From contig NC_133026.1 in the NCBI RefSeq assembly GCF_048771995.1, positions 99,721,501-99,785,500 on the forward strand: a stretch of 64,000 nucleotides of DNA, read 5' to 3'. Positions 24,601-36,100 of this stretch are shown piece after piece (position 1 is the first letter of the stretch; the number at the start of each line of letters is the position of its first letter). The DNA comes from Taeniopygia guttata. Taxonomy: Eukaryota; Chordata; Aves; Passeriformes; Estrildidae. The notes beneath the pieces were generated by a model. The model ran no database searches and was not told where the DNA came from. It worked only from the letters and a program-made list of their open reading frames with translations. The translations under genes and the position numbers were made by a program.

Positions 24601-27600
24601 TCACATAGATTTCATTCACTCATATCCTCACACCCACACACTTGGAAGCAATGAGATGTTTTGTGCAACACAGAGAGCTGGGAACTGCCTCATGTGTCCT
24701 CATCATGGGTTCTTGATTGGTGCTGGACAAACTTTTAAAAATCCTTTAGGAGTGTCCTTTTGCTATTCCTGTTGTGCTAATGGGGAGAGGAATGCTGTAT
24801 TTGACATGCTGCAAAGTCACTGCCAGCCTCCTGTTGCTGCTGTCTTCCCTCAAAGAGTGATTTGCACTGAGGTTTCATTGGAGTGTGGCCATGTATGCTG
24901 GACAAAAACAACGGGGTCCTCAGTCTGGTTGAGTAAAAAGGGTTCTTTGCCATCCATACAAACCATTCTTTTAACTTGCTTTGCTGTTATTTTCTGATGC
25001 TTTCTCTTTCTGTGTTGACAGTCACATTTCATTCACTGCCATCTTAAATATTTCTATTACGAATCTCTGCAGCACAGCTACAGGCCAAGTGATCTCTGTG
25101 GGGCACCTCTAATACTTTTACCATAAATGATGCCACATTTTTTTGTCTTTCATGTTTTACAGCAATTTATGCATTTCTCTTTTAGACTGCTTCAGATGTA
25201 TAATGAGCTACAGAAACGTTATGTGAAAGAAGCCAAAACAAACAAGGAGCAAAGTGAAGCAATTAAATATCTCACTGTAAGTAGAATTTGTTGGAGTTGG
25301 TTTCTATCAGCCAAACATAAGCTTTTAGGGAGACTGAAAAGAAATTCTTAAATTTGTGAAAGGAGACCATGCTTTTGTTTTTATACTTAGTTTCTCATGA
25401 CAGGGATACTGGAAGGTAGACTGTAGTTTCCTTTAAAAGTGAACTCTGTCACTGGTGTGTCTGTAGCAGAAAGCTGTCTTCCCTTCCCTTGCTTTTCTCT
25501 TTACTCATCCGCCTACCCCTCCTTCCAATTGTATATGCACCTTGTGACCTCTTTTTCACCAGCCCTGGTATTTTTCTGCATGTGTCATGAGCTGATTTTT
25601 CTCAGAAATTCAGCAGAAGGCAAACCAGATGAAGACAAAGTATGTTCTTTTGGATAGCAAGGTCCGTGACCCTGCTATGCAAAGAGTCTGGCATCATAAC
25701 TGGAGCCAAGGTAGGGTTGTGTGGTCAGGAGCAGTTCTAGAAGCTTCAGGAGGGTATTGCCTCTTCAGGCATGGAGTGAGCATTGCAGCTGACCAGTCTA
25801 ATTTCCTCATCTGTGCTTTGCTTTTTCTCCTTCCAGACATTTTGGGTGAATGTAGTTTTTAAATCAGCAATTTGAAAAGCTCTAGGTTTGCCTTTGGGTT
25901 ATGTTTCCAGTTGTATTCAGTTGAACTGCATTTTTTCTATGCATTTAAAAAAGATTTTCTTGACAGATTAAAATTAATGAGCTAGAACATAGTCTTCAAG
26001 AGCAGAGGCAAAAAATTAAGCAACTGGAATGTAAAAAGGTTTCTTGGAAAACTAGTGCTGCTTCTGGAAAACGAAGTCAAACCCCAGAGGAAGGAATAAC
26101 TTCTCACAGGGACATTTCTGCAGAGAAGGAAGCCTGTTGCAGTAGATATTTAGGTAATGGTACAGTTTATTCTGATGATGTTCCTTCCCATACGCCCAGC
26201 AGAGACAATGCATTTTATTTCTGATCTAGAGACCCCTCCAGGCTATTTCTCCTTCAACCAGCACTACCTAAAATATTTTTTTCATTTTTGAAGACCTGTC
26301 ATGTAAAAATGGCATTTTGTAATCTAGGATTCCTCCTTGCATTTGTTTGTGATAAATGTTTGCTGTTTTCTCTTTTTCTGAAACTGATCCATTGTTGTAA
26401 TCAGAGGTGGGGTTCGTGGCTGTATTTAGTGCTGGTATTTATTCTAGTAAGATGTGTCTGTGCAGATCTCTTAGTAATAATGTTTGCTGCACCAGCCTTT
26501 GGTTTTCAGACACTGAGACACAGAATAACCTGGTTTTAGCCTTAAAATGTTGGGCAAGCCTGGACAGAGCTGGTTTCAATATGTTCCTCCTTTCATAAGT
26601 AAATCCAGAATTTAAGGCGTGATCCTCTTCCACTTCAAAGCATAGAAAAGAGATGGATGAGATCATATAATGTAGGCATAATTTTCAGGAAATGTGCTAT
26701 CAGTAAGGGCTGATGTGACCCTCTCATAAGCCAGGAAAAGATAATCAAGGCATATGATGTGTGTTTGTGGATTGTAAAATAATCTCACATCTAAGAATCC
26801 AGCAGATCAAGATTATCCAACTGGCTGATCCTGCCATCTTTCATATTACCTGGGAATATGCTGGGCCAGTTTTTAAGAATAAATCACTGTATGAAAAAGG
26901 TACTTTAAGAAGCTGAACTATAATTTTCTAGTATCACAAAAGGAGGCAGCTCTTTAGCTGTAATATGATTCATATGAGGGGGAGGTTGACTGTAATGGTT
27001 GAACTCTACATTTTTTCATTTGAATACAGAGCTATTGTTGAAGAAGATTAAAAAGCTGAAGAAAGAAAATAGAAAGTTATCTGCAGAAAAGAGAGCACTA
27101 AAAAATGAATTAGCTGGATTAGACAAGGTAATTTATTTTAAGACAAGCCTAACAGTAGGAGATTTTTGAAAAGCTAACTTTTCTGCCTGAGCTGAAACTT
27201 CTTTAAGCTGAACATATGTTGTTATCAAGTAAAATACATAAAAAACCGCAGTGTATAGCATTTTGAGAGAGATGGAAATTAATGACTCCTTGAAGCATTC
27301 ATGTCCTAAAGGGCTGCTCAGCTAAGGAAGACTGTTTTCTCTTGAACTTAAACATGTCAAAGTTATGCCTCTGACAGGACTCCAAGTTTAGGGAGGGCAG
27401 GGGCTTTGATTTTTTTGTTAGCTCTATAGGTGTAAAAAGTGAAAATGTGAACATTTGGTAATTCTTAAAGTTATGTAACAAGATTATGAGATCTTACCTA
27501 ACTATAGACGACTCAGTTTAATGTACTGACATAAGGTTTTATTTTCAGCAGCAAACTGTTTAAACTGATTTTTGCATGTTCCTTGTTCCTCAGGTCTTTT

Positions 27601-28562
27601 TGTTTTGTTGTGATTTTTTTTTGATTTTTTTTTTTTTTTAAGAATCTCTTTTCTTAGCTTGCACTCCTTTCTCCCCAACTAAATAACATTATGGTATTAA
27701 TTGTAGGGGTAACAGTAAAAGAGGGTGATAGTTCATTGGATGTGTAACTTGCAGAACATTAAGCCAGGGTGAGTTCTAGATCCTGTCCTTGGGAATCAGG
27801 GACAATGAGTGGGTGAGAGCTTCATCTTGCAGGAGAGATACATAAACCTGAGGTTGTGGCTTTTTATCAGTGATCTCTTTTAAAGGTAGTTTTAAGGTGC
27901 TGTGTGTTATACGTATGCAGCTGTTCATTTAAAAAGTGCTGGAAGAATAGGGAAGAGAATGTCAAATATAGGTGGTTGTAGGTAGATACGGTAGCTAGAA
28001 CATTCAAGGATTGGTGAAACAAAGTCTTGGGTGATTATACTCTTCTGTCCATATATTTCCCAACAATTTATGACTTACAAAGGATCAGAATGTCACATTA
28101 TTCCCTTGTCATATTGCACTGCCATTTTGTAGCTGTCTGGTAAATCCATAATTTTCCTTTTTACAATGGGTCTTTCCTACTATTAGTCTGTATTCCAGCC
28201 TCTAACATAACTTGAACTCTGCTTGTGTGTTCAGGACATAAGTTATTAAATTATTACCTAAGGTTGTAGTTGATTGCTGTATCTCACCATAGCTGTGTTC
28301 GCATAACTCAGCCATACACTGGTGAAAATATAGAAAGTGTCTTTGAACATGGGAATTACTTAACTGCTGATTAGCTCTTACTGAGAATGTATTTGAAAAA
28401 AAATTTAAAGTGAATATTTTTGGGTTTTTCTAGGATTTTTTTGAAGAGGTAGAAGATCTAAAACATGCTGTACAGGAATCTGTGAAACTGAACAATGAGT
28501 ATGAAAAATGCTTGAAACAAATAAGTGTAATATATGGACTTCCTTTTACAGCACATTTGTAA
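21346..28562 (+). CDS. Small coiled-coil protein with a CEP290-like C-terminus (252 aa, seven exons)
   Basis: Not recognised as a named gene. Coding exons: 21346-21378, 22516-22655, 23231-23311, 25186-25276, 25967-26153, 27030-27127, 28434-28562. All have AG acceptors and GT donors, and the phases join without a stop to give 759 nt ending in TAA. The start ATG has a strong context (CGCCATGG) inside a CpG island; the first exon encodes MALPDVHRCLQ. The protein is almost entirely predicted coiled coil: LTEENEQLVKKVKKLHIKNK, then LLQMYNELQKRY, INELEHSLQEQRQKIKQLE, a Ser/Thr-rich linker (about residues 140-175), LLLKKIKKLKKENRKLSAEK, and an ending DFFEEVEDLK...YGLPFTAHL. The last stretch resembles the CEP290 terminus (KENEKLSAE, then DFFEEIEDLKYN) as I remember it. 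No signal peptide or membrane segment. A role at centrosome or cilium is only an inference from that similarity. Confidence 0.82.
21551..22060. repeat. AT microsatellite / palindromic low-complexity tract in intron 1
   Basis: About 510 bp of almost pure TATA/ATGT/ATTAAT sequence, with a long (AT)n core near 21599-21635 and others at 21724-21900 and 22024-22060. It follows the CpG island directly. Such sequence can form cruciforms and tends to vary in length. Confidence 0.9.
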
Positions 28563-28847
28563 CTACTGGGTAATTTAATGCCAGGTAGAGTTTCTACATA
28601 TTTGTTATAATTACTGCAACATTTAAACCTCCCATTGCTTAAGTGGTACCGTAGTTTGATAATATAGATTCAGTAATGTGATCTCAATGTGACAAGTACT
28701 TGGAAATGTTGTATTTTGTGACCTTGATTTTTTTTTGGTTTTTTTGATATATATTTAAATAAGCTTTGATCTCCATAATTTCAACCAAGTTTCAAAGCCA
28801 TCTCTTTCACACTTGCAGAATATATTCTGGTTGTGGGTGTTTATGGG

Positions 28848-28858
28848 AATAAAATAAA
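28848..28858 (+). terminator. Polyadenylation signals of the CEP290-like gene
   Basis: Two overlapping AATAAA hexamers (28848 and 28853) lie about 285 bp after the stop codon, giving a short 3' UTR. They are the first canonical signals downstream on this strand. Confidence 0.6.
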
Positions 28859-28869
28859 ATAGTTTTATC

Positions 28870-30149
28870 TTGCAGAATTTCCCAATTTATCCTTTCTGTA
28901 AGCTACATAAAATCAAAGGATCAGTGTAGATTGGTCAGTGTGCGTGAATGTCAGTCCTAAGGATGTGCTAATGCAAACAGAAATTAATTCTATCATTAAA
29001 TTATTGCAGAGGGGTTTCTTAAAAGAAAAATGTTAAATCACTGCTTGGAATTTTTTGTCAATCCAAATAATAAGTGAAAAATTGTGGATGAAGGAAAGAT
29101 TTATTGTTCAGAATTGGAAAGTGTATTCAGAGCATTTTGCATCATCAAAAGAAGAATTCCTCAGAAGCTCTTTCTTGATTCAAGAGTGAGGTACTCAAAG
29201 AACTCTGGTATTTGAAGAGCTGAAAAGGAAAGTGGGAGTGCAGAAAGTCACAGTCCCCAAGGCAGAAATGTTGTGTTGCTTCAGGGAGGGTGAGCAGGAA
29301 TGAAAAGAGACAACTCCCAGTTACATGTGTAGCTTGCAGAACCTTGGGAGATTTGTAATGGCATTCCATGAAACATGTTTGTAATGACATTCCACGGAAG
29401 TTTAACATAGTTACATTACAGAACTGTATTTTTCTGAAAGGTGTAGATCTCTACCTTTGTGACATTCTGGTGGTAGAGTTGAGTGAAAACTGCTTAGGGT
29501 AGAAAGACTTAGCTTGCTTATAAACTAATACATCTTCTTTAGCTTCATAAAAATGCATGGACACTCCTGAGGGATAGGACTAGGTGTAGGATTAAGACTC
29601 TCATGTCCCACTTGGTTTGTTAGGACAGTTTTATGCAGTTGTAGTTTAATAAAGAAATTTCCTTCAAAGCGTATGTGGTGTTCAAAGTTGCATATTCACT
29701 AAGTGATAGGGTAGAACTTGTGCCTGCTCTGGCTGTAGACCACTGTGTTCCCTTGTTTCTTTCTTCGCTCGTTGTGAATTAAAGCTGGATCGTGTTCTGA
29801 ACAAGAGATGGGGAAGGGAAACAGAAGAGCAGCAGTGCAAATCTGTGTTGCCAGTAAACCTAATGGAAGAAAAGGAGGATAGCATGTATAACAGAAAATT
29901 ATAAATGCAAAATTGTTTATAACATTTGCTAATGAGTAAGATAAACATGAATGCTGGAGAAGGAAGCAGTGCTAGTTACTGGAGTCTTTTCCCCCGCAGT
30001 GTTGTGCTGTAAAGTTACACTTTCAGCATATTTAAACTTTGGTCCCGTTGTTAAATGATTCAGTAATTATCTGGTCCACAGGCTGATTTTTAAATGCCGT
30101 GCAGAACAAGAAACTGAGGAATCCTTCAGTCTTTTCCCACAGCTAAGGT
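28870..30149. other. Intergenic interval before MPPE1
   Basis: No coding exon is recognised. It contains short open frames only and a further AATAAA near 29650. The MPPE1 promoter region begins at its right end. Confidence 0.5.
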
Positions 30150-30340
30150 CTCCCAGCTCTGGTGAGGAAATCTGCTGTAACGGGAATCAGGAGCCGTGTG
30201 CGGGGTGCGGCGGCGACGCGCGGAGCCGCACAGCAGCGGGTGAGCCCCGCGGAGCTCGGCGGGGACGGGACGGGCGCGGAGGAGCGGCCCGGGGCTGGCA
30301 GGCGGCAGAGCGAGGGGCAGGGGTTCCTCTCAGCCAGTAG
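30150..30340 (+). promoter_or_regulatory. MPPE1 CpG-rich promoter and non-coding first exon
   Basis: A short CpG-rich block ends in a consensus splice donor, CAGCAGCGG|GTGAGC, after 30239. It lies upstream of MPPE1 coding exon 2, whose acceptor (TTATCCACAG) is at 33070. The likely structure is a non-coding first exon ending at 30239 with a 2.8-kb intron. The transcription start is not determined. Confidence 0.6.
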
Positions 30341-33070
30341 TAGGAGCTGTCTTTCGGCTCGATCTGCATCGCTGACTTTCTATGAGGTTGGGTTTTTTTT
30401 TTTTTTTTCTTTTTTCATTTCCCTTTCCGCTTTTCCTTTCACTATCAGGAACGCTGGCGGTGTAGGGTGCAGATGGGGCACCTCCGGCAAGTTCCACATC
30501 TGCGGCACAAGCCCCCAAACAGTAACAATTAGCGGCAGAAGCGCCGGAGGAGGAATGCATGTGAAAGTGACCAGCTCTGTGGCATTGATTGTGTCTGTTG
30601 CTGCTTGAGACTTTTGAAAATGGCAGTTTTGCTTTGAAGATATTTTTATATTCTACTGACTGCAGGTTTGGTTTGTTGGTGTGGATTTTTTTTTTTTTTT
30701 AACTTGACGGTATCAGTTTGCTCTTGAAGCTGTGATTTCAATTAATTAATTAATTTATTTATTTATTTTCTGGACATGGCTAATGCAAATTAAATAACTT
30801 ACTGGCATTTTCTTGTTCAAATTAATTCCGTTTTTATTGGAAGAGGAGACTGTCTCAGACTACCAAAGTCTGCTTCCAAATATGCACTATTTCTTTATTT
30901 GCAGGATAAAGCCATATAAATTTGTGGATAATAACACTCTTTGGATAAGAGTTTGCCTTTTTGTCCTTGTTGCTGTGCCAGTTAGAAGATACCTCTGCTT
31001 TGATCTTTCCTCCTTGTGAGATGTACAAGAAAGGTGATGTTATTTTGTTTGCTAGTTAAAGTGCAGGCAAGATGAGTATTAAATAGGTTAATCAGTCTAT
31101 GTCTGTAGTTCCACATACTGTGGAATTGTGACATTTGGCCAGTGGCTTTTTCCTGCTAAACCAAGTTAAGGTAGAACTGAATTCCAGGTAATTAAGTATT
31201 AGTCATGCTGCTGTTTGATAATGCTTATTAGAAATATTTCATGGTGCAGGCTAATGGTGCTTTGTCTCAAATAAGTACTTTGTAGTGCTGATAAGGGAAG
31301 CCTATGTTTGCAAATAAGTGGCTATTATCAAATAGAGGTTTTGGTTGGAAAAATAATATAATGATCATGTGTCAGTATTCACTTTCCATGAGACATAAAT
31401 CAAATGAACTAGTTCATAGGACAGTGAAAGAATTTGATTTTGTTCTGTGTTGTGCATGTAACTGAGGCCGAGATTTTAGAAATAATTCACTCATTTTGTG
31501 TGGATTTGTAATTTTGTCCCAGTTTTCCTGATATGTGGAGTATAAATTTTCAAAGGTACCAAATATTCACAGCTGTAGTCAGATTTAGCTAATTCAGTCT
31601 TGGTCTGCTTATCACTTAATACTGTGTTCAGTAATTGCTCACATCTTGGATATTAGTCCTAAATTAGGATTTTTTTTCTATTGTAGAAAGCAAAATTGCA
31701 ATCCCGTTGTTGGGTGGGGGACCACATTTTGTGTATTTCTCTGGAAGTTCTTCCTGAGCCTGTGAAGCAGCACCTCTATAGGTGCCCTGGAGTCTCTTTT
31801 ACTGTGATCATGCTACACTGTTTACCTTTAAAGGGCAGGGCTTTCAGACCTGCAGTGCTCTTCAGACTGAAATCCTGAGACCTGGAAGCTGAGGGATTTC
31901 ATTGGAGAGTAAGGGCTGGTGCCTCTGTTCTCTCAGCTGGGATACTTTCTTGTGGGCACTTACCCTGAAAAAGTGTTCTTGCTAAGGGCTGTGGAAGAAA
32001 CAGAAAAAAACACTCGAGTTTCAAAAGGGTAAATTCTCTGTTTAGGTTACAAGGTATCCAAGGCAACAAAGCAGAAAATACAGTTATCTCACCAATTTGG
32101 GCTCATTAACTGTTTCTCTACAGCTGCAGTGAAGTTTCTTTTTTCTGAGACTTAGATGTTTCTTGTTTTCCTCTTGTCAGAAATGAAGCAGCATTATTAC
32201 TTACCTGTGTGTCTGTGCCCGTGTTCCTGGAAACGTCCTGTAAACTTGTTCTGGGATAGTAAATTGCCCTTGGTTCTTGGGGATTACAATGAATCATATT
32301 AAAGGTGATAATGCTATTGATCTGGTGCAGTCATGTTCTGCACTTGTGCCAGATGTCCTCTGAGAGTTGTTTAGCCCGGAGAAAAGGAGGCTGAAATTAG
32401 CCTGTACTACTTGAAATTAGGCTGTAGCCAGGGGGGTGTTGGTCTGTTCTCTCAAATAAGTGATGGGACAAGAGGAAGTGGCCACAAGTTTGCCAGTGGA
32501 GGTTTAGACTGGATACTAGGAAAAATTTCTTCACTGGAAGGGTAGTCCTGTATTGGACCAGGCTGCCCAGGGAAGTGGAGGAGTCACAATTCCTGCAGAT
32601 ATCTAAAAGATGTATGGATGTGGCACCTAGGGACATGGTTTAGTGGTGGACTTGGCAGTGCTGGGCTAAGGCTTGGACTCAGTCTTGAAGTTCTTTTCCA
32701 ACCTCAGTGGCTCTATATAGATCCTAATGGATTTCTTTTCTTTGTTGCAGCTGCTGTTCAAGCTGAGCTCTGTCTTTACCTACATCTGACCCTCACTCAT
32801 AGTGTTTTCACTGTGACATTCTTAAAAAAGCATCATGCACCAAGATCCTGGCTGGCTGTAATCTGCTTTCCTTGGTGCTGGTGGGAGTGAGTGCAGCTCT
32901 GTGCTCAGCTGACCATCTGTGTGCCTGGAGGAGAACTTGGTTCTTTAGGTCACTTACATATTCCCAAGCCTTTCAGGGTGACAAGAAGCTAACACTGTAG
33001 GCCTTGCATGGTAGCTTTCCGCAGAGAATGCTGACTCAATGAATATTTTATTTTGTATTTTATCCACAGG
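30341..33070. other. MPPE1 intron 1
   Basis: AT-rich intron containing T-runs (30391, 30688) and one sense CR1 fragment annotated separately. No additional exon was supported. Confidence 0.55.
32360..32715 (+). mobile_element. CR1-type LINE fragment in MPPE1 intron 1
   Basis: Sense CR1 words: CCCGGAGAAAAGGAGGCTGA, GGTCTGTTCTCTCAAATAAG, GATGGGACAAGAGGAAGTGG, TTTAGACTGGATACTAGGAA, CCAGGCTGCCCAGGGAAGTG and CTTTTCCAACCTCAGTGGCT. The 3' end decays into CTCTATATAGATCC. 5'-truncated. Confidence 0.88.
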
Positions 33071-33172
33071 AGTTTTGTGCTGACAAAAAGCCCAAGGTGA
33101 TCCTTTGAGTAGCCCAAGCTATTTTCATCTGAGAGAGGAAAACTTGAGCCATTGTCTTATGCTGGTACTGCA

Positions 33173-36100
33173 ATGCTGAGTTCTAGCTCGACTGCTGTGA
33201 AAAATCTCCCTCTGAAGAGGAGGCTCTGTTTTCTGCTGAAACTTTTGTGCTTTGTCAGCTCAGTGTTAATATTTTGTGAATTTTTAATTTACTATGTGGT
33301 GATACTTCAATGCCGATGGCCAAATGTGAAAGGTGGAGCTCACATGACTGAAAAAGAGACTTCAGCTTCAGTCCTAAAGGCTATAATTTTAGCTGATACA
33401 CACCTACTTGGTGAAATCAAAGGACATTGGCTGGATAAGCTAAGAAGGTAACTATTATTTTTTTTTTAATAATCTCTAGCCAGTTTTAGAGTTTTTGGTA
33501 GTAGCTAAAGGGATAATAATTCACTGTTCTATAAAACAGCAATTCATTAGAAGTGTAATGAAAAAATAAATAAGCTGGTATTACTTCTGGCATGTCTTGG
33601 TCCTGATTGTATCACAATACCCACCAGGTAAGATGCACCTACTGTTCTTACACCTGATTTCTAAGTATTTAATTTAGATTTCATAATATATTTTCATATT
33701 TCAGTGTGTAAGAGCCAGTTTCCCATTCCTGTTGCCAGGCTGTGTCTCTGTATTCAGAGCTGAGTATCCAGAGGTAAGGCTGTGATAACTGGTTCTGGAT
33801 TTACCTTTTAGGGAATGGCAAATGGAGAGATCTTTCCAAACTGCCTTATGGTTACTGCAGCCAGATATTGTTTTTATTCTGGGAGATGTTTTTGATGAAG
33901 GAAAATGGAGCTCACCTCAGGTAGGACATCATCAGCTGTCTTGTTTCAATAAATGAGGATTTCTTGAAGGAAATGGAAGCAGATTAGGTATGCAAGGCTT
34001 TGTTTAATAGTGCTACAGTTGGCCTGTTGGTAGAAGTTTCTAGTTTTTCAGACAGGAGTTGAAATATTGTGATTCTCCCTCATTTTTGGAAGTACCTTGA
34101 CAGTTTTGTGCCTCCTATAAAACTTTAAAAATGTAAATATCTGATTTTGTTCTTCTGTGTTATATGCTTGTGATGGGCTGACCCTGGCTGGATGCCCAGT
34201 GCCCAACAAAGCTGCCCTGGCTGGAGAGGGGAGAGAAAATACAAATAGACCTGCCTCGTTTACTGACCTTGGTGTCTGCAGGGCTCTTCCTCTCACAAAT
34301 GCTCACTCCTCTCTCTGACTGCAGTTGCAGAGTTCCCTTTTTTGCCACCTTCCTAAACCTGTTATCCCAGAGGCACTATCAGCCTTGGCCAGCGGTGGGT
34401 CCATCTTGGAGCTGACTGGCATTGGCTACGTAGGACACAGGGAAGGCTCCCACAGAATCCACCCCTGCAGCCCCTCAAGTACCAAAACCTTGCCTTGCAA
34501 ACCCACTACAAAGCCTCTGATGCACTAATTTCTTCTGGCTTTTTCCTGCAGGCCTGGGCAGATGATGTCAGGAGGTTCTGGAAAATGTTCAGGCATTCAG
34601 CTTTTACAGAGCTGGTGGTCATCGCTGGGAATCATGACATCGGATTTCATTACGAGTGAGTCTTGTCAGTGACAGGAGTACTCAAGTGCCAAGAATGAAA
34701 TGTCAGCATGCCCACAGTAACTGGTGCTGGGTCTGAGGGACCTGCTTTGTGGTTATATGGAAACTTTTTGATCATGATCAAATTAGAAAGGGTTGTAATT
34801 TAGAGTAAGGCCTGTGCACAAAACAGGTTTATGCTTCTCTGGCCATATGAGGGTTGTTCAGAGCTGATCCTTCTGCACTGGCATGGAATTCTTGAAGCTG
34901 CTTTTCCTTGCATTGGGTCTCCTTCTTAGAAAGGCACCTGAGCGTATTTCCACTCCTGTTAGCACAGGAGAGTGTAAGTGCCCTCACTCTGCGGGTGCTT
35001 GTACTGATGGGAGGGGCTGGAGGACACAAGAGGTGTCAGACCATCCCTGTGAGTTTCCTGAATGATCGTGTGAGCTGGATAATGGAGCAGTAAGCTGCAT
35101 GAATGGTCAGCAAACTGTAAGCAACTGTGTCAGCTGAGTTCTGATGGCAGTTTCTTACCTTAGTTGTATTTTTGCTCTGTGACACAGAATGACTACTTAC
35201 AAAGTAAATAGATTTGAAAAGGTTTTCAACTTTACTTCAGGAAAGCTGATAACTCGGAAAGGAATAAAGTGAGTATATTTATTTTTTTCTAATGAAATAG
35301 TATGGGAATGCTTCACTTAAGGCCTTTTTTTTTTTAATATCTACCTTATGATGTATTAAACCCCAAACACTTTGTACAAATCTGTAGTTTGATATGGACA
35401 GGAAGCTGTACTTAGAGCTATATAAAGTGTAACAATTTCCTTTTAAATGGAAAAGTACTGTAGAGTCAGAATCCATTTCTCTGGTCTGCCTTTATACTTC
35501 CTTGCAGCTGGTAATGAGCCATGGCTGTAAACATAGCAGGATAAAAAACCATGAACCAACCCCCTCTGTGTTTACAAATTAGGAGTTTCATTAATTTTAA
35601 TAACTTCTTTAGTCTGCAGAATTTAACCCTTGTTTGAGGAATTCGGAAACACAGCAGTTGTGTGTCTGCAGTTTTTCCACAAGGTGGGGTAATAATACTC
35701 GAGCTGGTTTTGGCTTAGGGCAGACCTCGCTCGGCGCAGTTTGTTCTCACAGCTGTGTCCCCGTGCCTGCACGTGGCTGCTGTGTGCTCTGCTACCTCCA
35801 GACACCGTGCAGGAACCCCAAGAGGGAACGCACTACTGGGTTTGTGGAAAGGTGTTGATGTCTCAGATTCAACATGGGAAGGGAATGAAGTCTCAGATTC
35901 AACATGGGATTCAATGGGAAGGGAAAGCCCATTGCCACTCCGTGTTTGGCACGTGTGCCCTTGGGTTGTACTCACTTGTGGAAATGTGAGATTCAAAACC
36001 TACAGGTTTACACCGGTTCCCTTAATTAAGCAAACATATAAATGTTTAATTAAAAATTCTGAACAGGTGTGGAAATGATTGTGTCTATTTTAGGAAGATC

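Noticed and set aside
33152..33172. A TTG-initiated upstream extension of MPPE1
   Set aside because: The frame is open upstream of the ATG, but the first in-frame ATG is at 33173 with an in-frame TAG at 33110. Non-ATG initiation has no support.
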